Shown in pieces: positions 1-5,000 of a DNA stretch of 5,000 nucleotides (positions within the stretch are counted from its first letter, which is position 1; every line of letters begins with the position of its first letter). Under the pieces are notes generated by a model. That model was not told the origin of the DNA and ran no database searches. It saw only the letters and a program-made list of their open reading frames with translations. Source of the stretch: Bacillota bacterium (lineage in GTDB: Bacteria; Bacillota; Clostridia; Saccharofermentanales; Fastidiosipilaceae); contig JAEZVR010000104.1 in the NCBI GenBank assembly GCA_023420715.1, positions 1-5,000 of the forward strand, read 5' to 3'. The position numbers were made by a program, and so were the translations under genes.

Positions 1-1104
1 GTCCTCACCATTGTGACGACCTTTAATTTCTACCAAAGGTGTTTCTGGCAGCAAATAATCGAGCATCTTTACAACGGCATTGGCACTGCCTCCCGTGTTG
101 TTGCGCAAATCAAAAATCACCTGTCGAACACCCTGTTTAACCAACTGATCCATCTGGGCAATAAAATCGACATCCACATGGTCTGTAAAGCCGGAAATGG
201 CGACATAGCCTGTATTGGCATTAATTTGCTTGCTCTTAACGATCTCCTGATGAATGACCGCACGTGTTAGCGTAAAATCATATTCTTTTTGATCTGATGG
301 ACGATAGACAGTGACTTTAACACTGGTTCCAGACTGACCTCTGACCATGTTGACGAGTGTTTCAGTCGTAATCCCATCTTCAAGTTTTTCACCGTTTACT
401 GACACAAAAAGGTCACCCACCTGCAAGCCTGCCTGACTTGCTGGACTCTGAGGGGTAATTTCGATAATTTGCACACCACTGCCCGCAACCTTGCTGACAG
501 TGCATCCAATACCTGCATATTTTCCAGATTGACTTTCTAGAATAGAAGCCCATTGCTTGGCGTCCATATAATACGTATGCGGGCTATCCAATTGCTGCGG
601 AAAACCAGCCGTCAAGGCATCGAGCAACTCATCCGTCTTTAACGTCCGATAATAATTTTGTTGCACCGCCTGAATGGCTTGCTGCAGCTTTTGCAAACTG
701 CGCTGTGCCGCCTCAGATGAATCATTAATCTGAATACGAATGCCATCTTCTGTCACATCATGCCCAATCTTTTGACGCCCCAAATGATGGCCAAAACCAA
801 GACCAATCCCAAAAATAATCACACCAATCAACACCGACCTAACCGCACGAAAAGGTCGGGCAGATTTGCTATTTGAAGATGCATCCATCTCTGGCTGTCC
901 CTGAACAGCAGCCGCTGTCTGTTGTTTTTGCTGATGGTGCCAAACCGCTTGTGGCGAAGCGGTTAGAATTGCCCCCTGTGGATGTGGCACGCCAATTGAT
1001 TTTGGCGGAATATAAGGCAATCCCATCTGACCAGGAATAGCGGATGGTGAAACACCATTTTCAGGTAATGTATCTTGCGTCTGTTTTTCGGACTGATTGG
1101 ACAT
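1..1104 (-). CDS. S41-family C-terminal processing protease (CtpA-like), 3' part missing
   Basis: A membrane-anchored serine protease of the C-terminal processing (Tsp/CtpA/CtpB) family, which cleaves exported proteins from their C-termini outside the membrane. The 368 visible codons read without a stop to the window edge. In order: a hydrophilic Gln/Pro-rich N-terminus (about 1-88), one membrane segment (about 90-106, VLIGVIIFGIGLGFG), a helical region ending in LDSPHTYYMD (172-181, the family's LDDPYS.YM-like signature), a PDZ domain (about 195-280, with GIG at 198-200 and PASQAGLQVGD at 221-231), and the start of the S41 core with FDLRNNTGGSAN (331-342). The catalytic Ser-Lys pair lies beyond the edge, so activity cannot be judged here. 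ATG at 1102-1104 is chosen, but it lacks a strong SD. ATG at 886-888 (residue 73, just before the membrane segment) is an alternative. It follows the M23 gene by 53 bp, with a terminator-like hairpin between them. The family call is firm; the exact orthologue is not. Confidence 0.93.
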   Translation of the reverse strand, partial: MSNQSEKQTQDTLPENGVSPSAIPGQMGLPYIPPKSIGVPHPQGAILTASPQAVWHHQQKQQTAAAVQGQPEMDASSNSKSARPFRAVRSVLIGVIIFGIGLGFGHHLGRQKIGHDVTEDGIRIQINDSSEAAQRSLQKLQQAIQAVQQNYYRTLKTDELLDALTAGFPQQLDSPHTYYMDAKQWASILESQSGKYAGIGCTVSKVAGSGVQIIEITPQSPASQAGLQVGDLFVSVNGEKLEDGITTETLVNMVRGQSGTSVKVTVYRPSDQKEYDFTLTRAVIHQEIVKSKQINANTGYVAISGFTDHVDVDFIAQMDQLVKQGVRQVIFDLRNNTGGSANAVVKMLDYLLPETPLVEIKGRHNGED

Positions 1105-1126
1105 AAAAAACCCCACAAAAAAGGGG
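1105..1126 (-). promoter_or_regulatory. Possible alternative hairpin covering the ctpA ribosome site
   Basis: The 3' arm of the terminator (CCCC, 1126-1123) can also pair with GGGG (1114-1111), leaving an 8-nt loop and a second run of six T (1110-1105) directly before the ctpA ATG. GGGG is the only SD-like sequence for this gene, at 6 nt spacing, so this small stem would hide it. The pairing excludes the main terminator stem. The complementarity is seen directly; any regulatory role is inference, and a 4-bp stem is weak. Confidence 0.35.
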
Positions 1127-1146
1127 CAGCCCAGGTCGACTGCCCC
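1117..1146 (-). terminator. Rho-independent terminator after the M23 gene
   Basis: On the minus strand a 7-bp perfect GC-rich stem, GGGGCAG (1146-1140) with CTGCCCC (1129-1123), closes a 10-nt loop and is followed at once by six T (1122-1117). It begins 11 bp after the M23 stop codon, the classical position. It is odd that its T-run ends only 12 bp before the ctpA start codon, so transcription of ctpA would need read-through. On the plus strand the stem is not followed by T, so it acts leftward only. Confidence 0.8.
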
Positions 1147-1157
1147 GTCGAACGAAC

Positions 1158-2489
1158 TTATTCTGATAAATTCCGAATGTAATTATAGGAATTGACGGTC
1201 TTCCCATAAATGGCATATTCAAAATGCAAATGAGAACCCGTGGATGCGCCTGTACTGCCGACACGACCAATTAAACTACCGGCTTCCACGTGAGCGCCGA
1301 CACTCGTTTCCACATATTTCATATGTGCGTAGGTCGTCGATGTGCCATCCCCATGATCGATGGTGACGTAATTGCCATATCCCGACTTATGGGACGTATA
1401 ATTTTGCCCCTGATAAGATTTATCTGCAATAACGACAGTGCCAGCCTTTGCTGCCCGAATGGGTTCACCAAAATTCGCATTAAAATCTGTCCCATAATGG
1501 AAGCCATCTTTAGCACCTGTTATTGGATGAACACGCGGACCATACGGCGAGGTGACATAATGGAAGCCCCATAATGGATTGAGCAATTTACCCCCTGTTG
1601 CCGGTGGTGGTAACTCTGGTGATCCACCCGTGTTTCCGGACTGATTGCCGCCATTGTCCTTATTTTTTTTAGCTTCTTCCGCCGCTTTTCGCCTTGCCGC
1701 TTCTTCTGCACGGCGTCTGGCTTCTTCCGCTTCCCGCGCTTTGCGTGCCTGTTCTTCATAGAAGGCTTTCAACCGAGCTTCTTCTGCATTCAAGTGATTG
1801 CGGACTTCTGCTTCTTGCTGTTCCCCGACCACCACGGCTTTGCGAATTTCTTCGGCCTTTTGCTTGGCTAAACTAATGCCTTCTTTTAACTTTTCGAGTT
1901 CAGCCTCTTTTTCTGCCATGAACTGCTTGTATTCTTCAACCGTTTTTTCCGCTTCCGCTTGTTTTTGAGCCGCCTCTTCTTGCGCCGTTCTCAAATTTTC
2001 CAACAGTTGATTATCCGCATCTGCGACATAAGCCATCAAACGCATATTGGTAAAAAAGCCTTCAATGCTGTCCGAAGCCAAGAGAATTTCTAGGGTTGAT
2101 CGATTACGGTATTGAAACATGGTTGTCAAACGGGTCTCATAGGCAGATTGTTGAACCCGGACATTTTCCATTGCCGCTTCTGACGCCGCAACCGCCTCTT
2201 CCATCACCTTTGTGGCCGCTTCCATTTCGGCAACCACTTGATCATACTCTTCCTGCTTAGCCTTGCCTGCCGCTTCAAGTTCTTTTAATTCCGCATCTAT
2301 TTCTGACTTTTTTTGCTTTAGGGATGAAACCTCATCGCGAATCGATGCCAATTTCCCTTTTAAAGTGCTCACACCAGATTTGAGATCGGACTCCTGATCA
2401 GCATATACCACGCCTTGCGGCAAAGCATTGCAAATCGGAATAGCCAAGAAAGTGGCCGCCAGCAAACAAGCAGCAATTTTTCGACGCAT
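1158..2489 (-). CDS. Secreted PcsB/CwlO-like murein hydrolase: coiled coil plus M23 (LytM) endopeptidase domain
   Basis: A 443-aa exported enzyme predicted to cut peptide cross-links in peptidoglycan. Residues 1-30 form a signal peptide (MRRK, hydrophobic core, likely cleavage after VYA30). Residues about 31-235 are coiled coil rich in Glu, Lys and Ala, broken near 128-160 (STLEILLASDSIEGFF), the hinge typical of FtsEX-controlled hydrolases such as PcsB and CwlO. Residues 240-277 are a highly charged Ala/Glu/Arg/Lys helix, then a Gly/Asn/Pro linker (278-300). The C-terminal M23 domain has GxxxHYGTD (zinc ligands H331, D335), YAHM (H388) and SHLHFE (catalytic H420, zinc ligand H422). All five LytM-type residues are present, so it should be an active enzyme and not a degenerate EnvC-type activator. 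The ATG follows an AGGAGG at 2494-2499. In related genomes this gene often sits between ftsEX and ctpA; here ctpA is present but the upstream neighbour is a glucosaminidase. Confidence 0.93.
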   Translation of the reverse strand: MRRKIAACLLAATFLAIPICNALPQGVVYADQESDLKSGVSTLKGKLASIRDEVSSLKQKKSEIDAELKELEAAGKAKQEEYDQVVAEMEAATKVMEEAVAASEAAMENVRVQQSAYETRLTTMFQYRNRSTLEILLASDSIEGFFTNMRLMAYVADADNQLLENLRTAQEEAAQKQAEAEKTVEEYKQFMAEKEAELEKLKEGISLAKQKAEEIRKAVVVGEQQEAEVRNHLNAEEARLKAFYEEQARKAREAEEARRRAEEAARRKAAEEAKKNKDNGGNQSGNTGGSPELPPPATGGKLLNPLWGFHYVTSPYGPRVHPITGAKDGFHYGTDFNANFGEPIRAAKAGTVVIADKSYQGQNYTSHKSGYGNYVTIDHGDGTSTTYAHMKYVETSVGAHVEAGSLIGRVGSTGASTGSHLHFEYAIYGKTVNSYNYIRNLSE

Positions 2490-2502
2490 ATATCCTCCTA
2501 AA

Positions 2503-2517
2503 GTTCAAAAAATGAAC
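2503..2517. repeat. Inverted repeat GTTCA-N5-TGAAC before the M23 gene
   Basis: A perfect 5-bp inverted repeat with an A5 loop (T5 on the coding strand) lies 3 bp upstream of the AGGAGG of the M23 gene. In RNA it could form a small stem; in DNA it could be a protein-binding site between the putative promoter and the SD. Short and AT-rich, so chance is a real possibility. Confidence 0.25.
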
Positions 2518-2530
2518 CGATACAGAGTCC

Positions 2531-2559
2531 ATTTTAGACATTCACTTTTTATTGCGCAA
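2531..2559 (-). promoter_or_regulatory. Candidate housekeeping promoter for the M23 gene
   Basis: On the minus strand TTGCGC (2559-2554), a 17-bp AT-rich spacer and TAAAAT (2536-2531) resemble a sigma-70/sigma-A promoter. The -10 matches 5 of 6 consensus bases but the -35 only 3 of 6. It lies in the 119-bp gap after the glucosaminidase gene, which has no clear terminator, so the M23 gene may be transcribed both from here and by read-through. Confidence 0.4.
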
Positions 2560-2608
2560 ATTCGACGATTAAAAATGGTGATTCAGATTTAATGGTTTTG
2601 ATCAAAAT

Positions 2609-3253
2609 CTATGACTTAATTTCGACCTCAATTCGATTAATCAGTCCAGCAAGGCTGTTTGCATAATGATCCGCAGAAGCCCAATATTGACCGATGTCTC
2701 CGACTGTTTTCGCCTTGCCAAAAAGATAGGGAAAATGCCGAGGATCTATCGGATTTTCTAACGGATAGCCCGCCTTTCCGGCATATAAACAAATATGTTC
2801 CAACTGAGCGCGAATGCCCGTTTCCCAATCCGGAAAACGTGTATGTGCATCGGCCTCGTCATCGCCACCACCTACCTGGGTTTTCATGCCGCAAGGGTTG
2901 TGATAACTTTCGTCCAAAACCCCGCCAAATTTGCCATAATTCGTCTCTAATCCAGCTTGCGCATAAGCCACCACTGGGTTGACACCATATTCTGGCGCAA
3001 GTCTCCAATAAATTTCTGCCAAATCTAAAAATGTGGCTGTCGCCTGATGCCGTTTTGCCCAGCGATGCGCCTGTTCACGCGTGGCAGTCGGTTCATCCAA
3101 AACCAGTTGATTATAATCATATTGAATCGGTGGCAACGGAGGCTCTTTGGGCCATAACCAAATGCCTAAAATAATGACAAAAATAATGACCAGCAAGGGT
3201 ATGAACCAAGCAATAAACGATTGACGCAAAGACGCACGAACTGATTTAGGCAT
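2609..3253 (-). CDS. Membrane-anchored glucosaminidase-family (FlgJ/LytG-like) peptidoglycan hydrolase
   Basis: A 214-aa protein with one N-terminal membrane anchor (about 13-34, FIAWFIPLLVIIFVIILGIWLW) after a basic, presumably cytoplasmic start, then a Pro-rich stretch (35-42) and an extracytoplasmic domain. The domain (about 70-210) resembles the glucosaminidase family (Pfam PF01832): FLDLAEIYWRLAPEYGVNP (75-93), AYAQAGLETNYGKFGG (96-111) with E103 as the likely catalytic glutamate, NPCGMKT (119-125) in the place of the usual NPFGIK-like segment, AHTRFPDWETGI (136-147) and DPRHFPYLFGKAKTVGDIG. Such enzymes cleave between GlcNAc and MurNAc in glycan strands. There is no SH3b, LysM or amidase domain, so this is a minimal single-domain version. 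A strong AAGGAGG (3258-3264) precedes the ATG. It is first in the leftward group, 119 bp before the M23 gene. True bond specificity is not visible from sequence. Confidence 0.85.
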   Translation of the reverse strand: MPKSVRASLRQSFIAWFIPLLVIIFVIILGIWLWPKEPPLPPIQYDYNQLVLDEPTATREQAHRWAKRHQATATFLDLAEIYWRLAPEYGVNPVVAYAQAGLETNYGKFGGVLDESYHNPCGMKTQVGGGDDEADAHTRFPDWETGIRAQLEHICLYAGKAGYPLENPIDPRHFPYLFGKAKTVGDIGQYWASADHYANSLAGLINRIEVEIKS

Positions 3254-3405
3254 AGATCCTCCTTAAAGGCTCATTCTAAACCATGTTCATGACAAAGCTG
3301 TGACGCTTTTTCGAAAAAAACATTTGAGCAAAAACACGGTTCTGATATTTTGCCTATAATAAGGTTTATCAAAGACATGCATATGATTCAGATTAAGGAG
3401 CGACA
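3254..3405. promoter_or_regulatory. Divergent intergenic spacer between the wall-hydrolase and repair genes
   Basis: This 152-bp AT-rich region must hold the start signals of both divergent groups. Rightward there is a perfect TATAAT at 3355-3360. Leftward there is TAGAAT (3278-3273), with TTGTCA (3295-3290) only 11 bp upstream, too close for a standard promoter. A perfect 12-bp palindrome TTTTTCGAAAAA (3307-3318) lies near the middle. No LexA-type GAAC-N4-GTTC box was found. The leftward promoter is therefore unresolved. Confidence 0.5.
3355..3360 (+). promoter_or_regulatory. Candidate -10 element for the exonuclease III-radA unit
   Basis: TATAAT is a perfect match to the sigma-70/sigma-A -10 box, 45 bp before the exonuclease III start codon, predicting a leader of about 40 nt. 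No good -35 lies 16-18 bp upstream (AAACAC at 17 bp). TTGAGC at 3324-3329 is 25 bp away, too far. A TG at 3351-3352 is one base off the extended -10 position. Confidence 0.45.
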
Positions 3406-4182
3406 ATGACCAAACTCATTTCCTGGAATGTCAATGGCTTTAGAGCCGTCATGAATAAAGATTTTGCAGAAATTTTCGACAAACTAGATGCAGATGCTTT
3501 TTGTATTCAAGAAACCAAACTTCAAGCTGGACAACACGACTTTTCGCCCGAGGGTTACCATGAATTTTGGAATTATGCCGCCCGAAAAGGCTATTCTGGC
3601 ACAGCGATTTGGACGAAAACCAAACCCATCTCTCAAACCCAAAACATCAACTACGAAACAGAAGATGGTATCGATCGGGAAGGTCGTGTGATCACCTTAG
3701 AATACCCTCACTTTTATCTTGTCAATGTCTATACGCCAAATGCCAAAAATGAATTGGCCAGATTAGATGGCAGAATGGGTTGGGAAGATGCATTTAGAGC
3801 CTACTTGGTTAAGCTCGATCAGCATAAACCCGTTATTTTATGCGGTGACCTCAACGTAGCCCATCAAGAAATTGATTTAAAAAATCCCAGTGCCAACCGC
3901 CGAAATGCCGGCTTTACCGATGAAGAAAGAGGCAAGTTTACCGCCTTGCTCGATGCCGGTTTTACCGATACCTTCCGCCATTTCTATCCAGATGCTCAAG
4001 ATCAATATTCTTGGTGGTCCTACCGCTTTAAAGCCCGCGAGAGAAATGCAGGGTGGCGCATCGATTATTTTGTCGTCTCTAACCGCCTCGTCCCACATTT
4101 AAAAAGTGCCACCATTCACCAGGATATATTCGGCTCTGACCACTGCCCGGTTGAATTAGTCATTGATTTACCACTTGAATAA
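3406..4182 (+). CDS. Exodeoxyribonuclease III / AP endonuclease (ExoA-type)
   Basis: A 258-aa cytoplasmic base-excision-repair enzyme of the Xth/ExoA/APE1 family. It nicks DNA 5' of abasic sites and has Mg-dependent 3'-5' exonuclease and 3'-phosphatase activities in characterised relatives. The sequence is full length (Bacillus ExoA is about 250 aa) and carries the whole active site: ISWNVNG (5-11, N8), QETK (35-38, metal ligand E36), VYTPNA (108-113, Y109), GDLNVAH (147-153, D148 and N150), WRIDYF (217-222, D220) and GSDHCPV (243-249, D245-H246). ATG is preceded by AAGGAG (3395-3400) at 5 nt. It is first of a probable operon with radA, 29 bp downstream, with no terminator between. Orthologues are named xth, xthA or exoA depending on species, so no symbol is assigned. 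Confidence 0.96.
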   Translation: MTKLISWNVNGFRAVMNKDFAEIFDKLDADAFCIQETKLQAGQHDFSPEGYHEFWNYAARKGYSGTAIWTKTKPISQTQNINYETEDGIDREGRVITLEYPHFYLVNVYTPNAKNELARLDGRMGWEDAFRAYLVKLDQHKPVILCGDLNVAHQEIDLKNPSANRRNAGFTDEERGKFTALLDAGFTDTFRHFYPDAQDQYSWWSYRFKARERNAGWRIDYFVVSNRLVPHLKSATIHQDIFGSDHCPVELVIDLPLE

Positions 4183-4198
4183 CCATCATTTCTTGTCC

Positions 4199-4204
4199 AA
4201 GGAG
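4199..4204 (+). promoter_or_regulatory. Ribosome binding site that fixes the TTG start of radA
   Basis: AAGGAG lies 7 nt before TTG at 4212-4214, ideal spacing. The first in-frame ATG downstream (codon 22) falls inside the zinc finger, between its two cysteine pairs, so it cannot be the true start. Confidence 0.85.
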
Positions 4205-4211
4205 AAACATT

Positions 4212-5000
4212 TTGTCACCAAAAGGAAAAAGCACCTTTTTTTGCACCGCCTGTGGTTATGAAACAACTGGGTGGATGGGCAAATGCCCTGGATGCCATGC
4301 TTGGAATACGATGGTTGAATCCAGTTCTGTCGAAAGCCCTGCCAAAAACAAAAAAGCTGAAGGCACCGTTCGCGGCTGGCTGGCAGATTTGGACGCCCCC
4401 TCAGACGCCCGAACCAGTCTCTTAACTTTTGATGCCATCGACTTAAATACCACCCAACGGATTTCGTCTGGACTAGCTGAATTTGATCGCGTGCTCGGCG
4501 GTGGTTTTGTGCCTGGTTCTCTTATTTTAGTCGGCGGGGATCCCGGTATTGGAAAATCCACCTTATTGCTTCAAACCTGCGCCACTCAAGCGTTTTCCGG
4601 AAAAATTATCTATGTCTGCGGGGAAGAATCTCCCGGACAAGTCAAGCATCGCGCCCAACGCCTCGGCCTGCCGCAAACCAATACCCAGCTTTATACAGAA
4701 ATCGTTTTTGAAAAAATCGCACATACGATTGCCAAACACCAACCTAAATTTGTCATCATCGATTCAATCCAAACCATTTATAGTGAAGTGCTTACCTCAG
4801 CACCTGGATCTGTAAGTCAAATTCGCGAGGTCACAGCTGGTTTTCTGCGCTTGGCAAAAAAACTAGGTACAACCATTGTTTTAGTCGGGCATGTGACCAA
4901 AGATGGTGCGATTGCTGGCCCCCGTGTCCTAGAACATATGGTGGATACAGTGCTCTATTTTGAAGGCGATCCACACAGCAATCTGCGCATGGTACGCGGT
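4212..5000 (+). CDS. radA: DNA repair protein RadA (RecA-like branch-migration ATPase), 3' part missing
   Basis: RadA (Sms) is a RecA-related ATPase/helicase that processes recombination intermediates by driving branch migration with RecA. The 263 visible residues show an N-terminal zinc finger (C11-x2-C14, C25-x2-C28, with KCPGCHAWNT at 24-33), the entry to the ATPase core (RISSGLAEFDRVLGGGFVPG, 83-102), Walker A GGDPGIGKST (108-117, K115), a CGEES segment (136-140), Walker B FVIIDSIQT (180-188), SAPGSVSQIRE (196-206) and GHVTKDG (226-232). The frame is open to the window edge at LRMVRG, immediately before where the family's KNRFG motif is expected. That motif and the C-terminal Lon-like domain are outside the window. 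Start is TTG, set by the upstream AAGGAG. It is probably co-transcribed with the exonuclease III gene. Glutamine codons are nearly all CAA (9 of 10). Confidence 0.96.
   Translation, partial: MSPKGKSTFFCTACGYETTGWMGKCPGCHAWNTMVESSSVESPAKNKKAEGTVRGWLADLDAPSDARTSLLTFDAIDLNTTQRISSGLAEFDRVLGGGFVPGSLILVGGDPGIGKSTLLLQTCATQAFSGKIIYVCGEESPGQVKHRAQRLGLPQTNTQLYTEIVFEKIAHTIAKHQPKFVIIDSIQTIYSEVLTSAPGSVSQIREVTAGFLRLAKKLGTTIVLVGHVTKDGAIAGPRVLEHMVDTVLYFEGDPHSNLRMVRG

Noticed and set aside
13..270. An 85-codon plus-strand open frame
   Set aside because: It lies fully antisense to the well-supported PDZ/S41 coding region of ctpA, has no SD and shows no recognisable domain.
1061..1270. A 69-codon minus-strand open frame across the M23-ctpA junction
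   Set aside because: It overlaps the conserved SHLHFE end of the M23 gene in another frame and runs through the terminator stem; no SD and no domain-like sequence.
1659..1800. Repetitive-looking tract considered as a DNA repeat array
   Set aside because: The repetition comes from the Ala/Glu/Arg/Lys protein helix, with varied codons and no fixed DNA unit or spacer pattern.
2596..2607. Palindrome TTTTGATCAAAA just after the glucosaminidase stop, considered as a terminator or FNR-type box
   Set aside because: It has no loop and no following T-run, so it is not a Rho-independent terminator. An FNR box needs TTGAT-N4-ATCAA spacing, which is absent.
2659..2982. A 107-codon plus-strand open frame
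   Set aside because: It is antisense to the conserved catalytic domain of the glucosaminidase gene and is rich in Pro, Arg and His, as expected of a shadow frame.
3324..3360. TTGAGC and TATAAT as one promoter for exonuclease III
   Set aside because: The spacer is 25 bp, well outside the usual 16-18 bp, so only the -10 element is reported.
4256..4561. A 101-codon minus-strand open frame
   Set aside because: It is the complement of the radA zinc-finger to Walker A region, whose sense reading is unambiguous.

Overview
The window reads as ordinary chromosome of a Gram-positive-type bacterium (Bacillota). The best guess is a Clostridia- or Negativicutes-like lineage of moderate GC, about mid-40s percent by eye. 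The evidence is the strong AAGGAGG-type ribosome binding sites in front of four of the five genes, a PcsB/CwlO-like coiled-coil M23 peptidase followed by an S41 C-terminal processing protease, an ExoA-type exonuclease III, and a RadA with a Bacillota-like zinc finger. Genus cannot be told from this sequence. No mobile element, CRISPR array, tRNA or rRNA is visible.

Layout: two gene groups diverge from a 152-bp spacer (3254-3405). Leftward on the minus strand lie a membrane-anchored glucosaminidase-family protein (3253-2609), a secreted PcsB-like M23 endopeptidase (2489-1158) and an S41/CtpA protease (1104-1, cut off by the window edge before its catalytic serine). Rightward on the plus strand lie exodeoxyribonuclease III (3406-4182) and, 29 bp later, radA with a TTG start (4212 onward, cut off at the right edge just where the family KNRFG motif is expected). 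ctpA and radA are both partial at the window ends.

Function: the leftward group is a cell-envelope set. It combines a glycan-strand hydrolase candidate, a peptide cross-link hydrolase with all five M23 active-site residues, and a processing protease that could act on exported proteins. The rightward group is a DNA repair pair: an AP endonuclease/3'-5' exonuclease and a branch-migration ATPase of recombination.

The most unusual spot is the 53-bp gap between the M23 gene and ctpA. A good Rho-independent terminator hairpin sits almost on top of the ctpA start codon. A second, mutually exclusive hairpin would cover the only SD-like bases. ctpA also carries a long Gln/Pro-rich N-terminal extension before its membrane anchor. 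Codon choice differs clearly between the two gene groups in a way that fits replication-strand bias. Nothing here amounts to a convincing new system; the findings are modest regulatory and architectural points.
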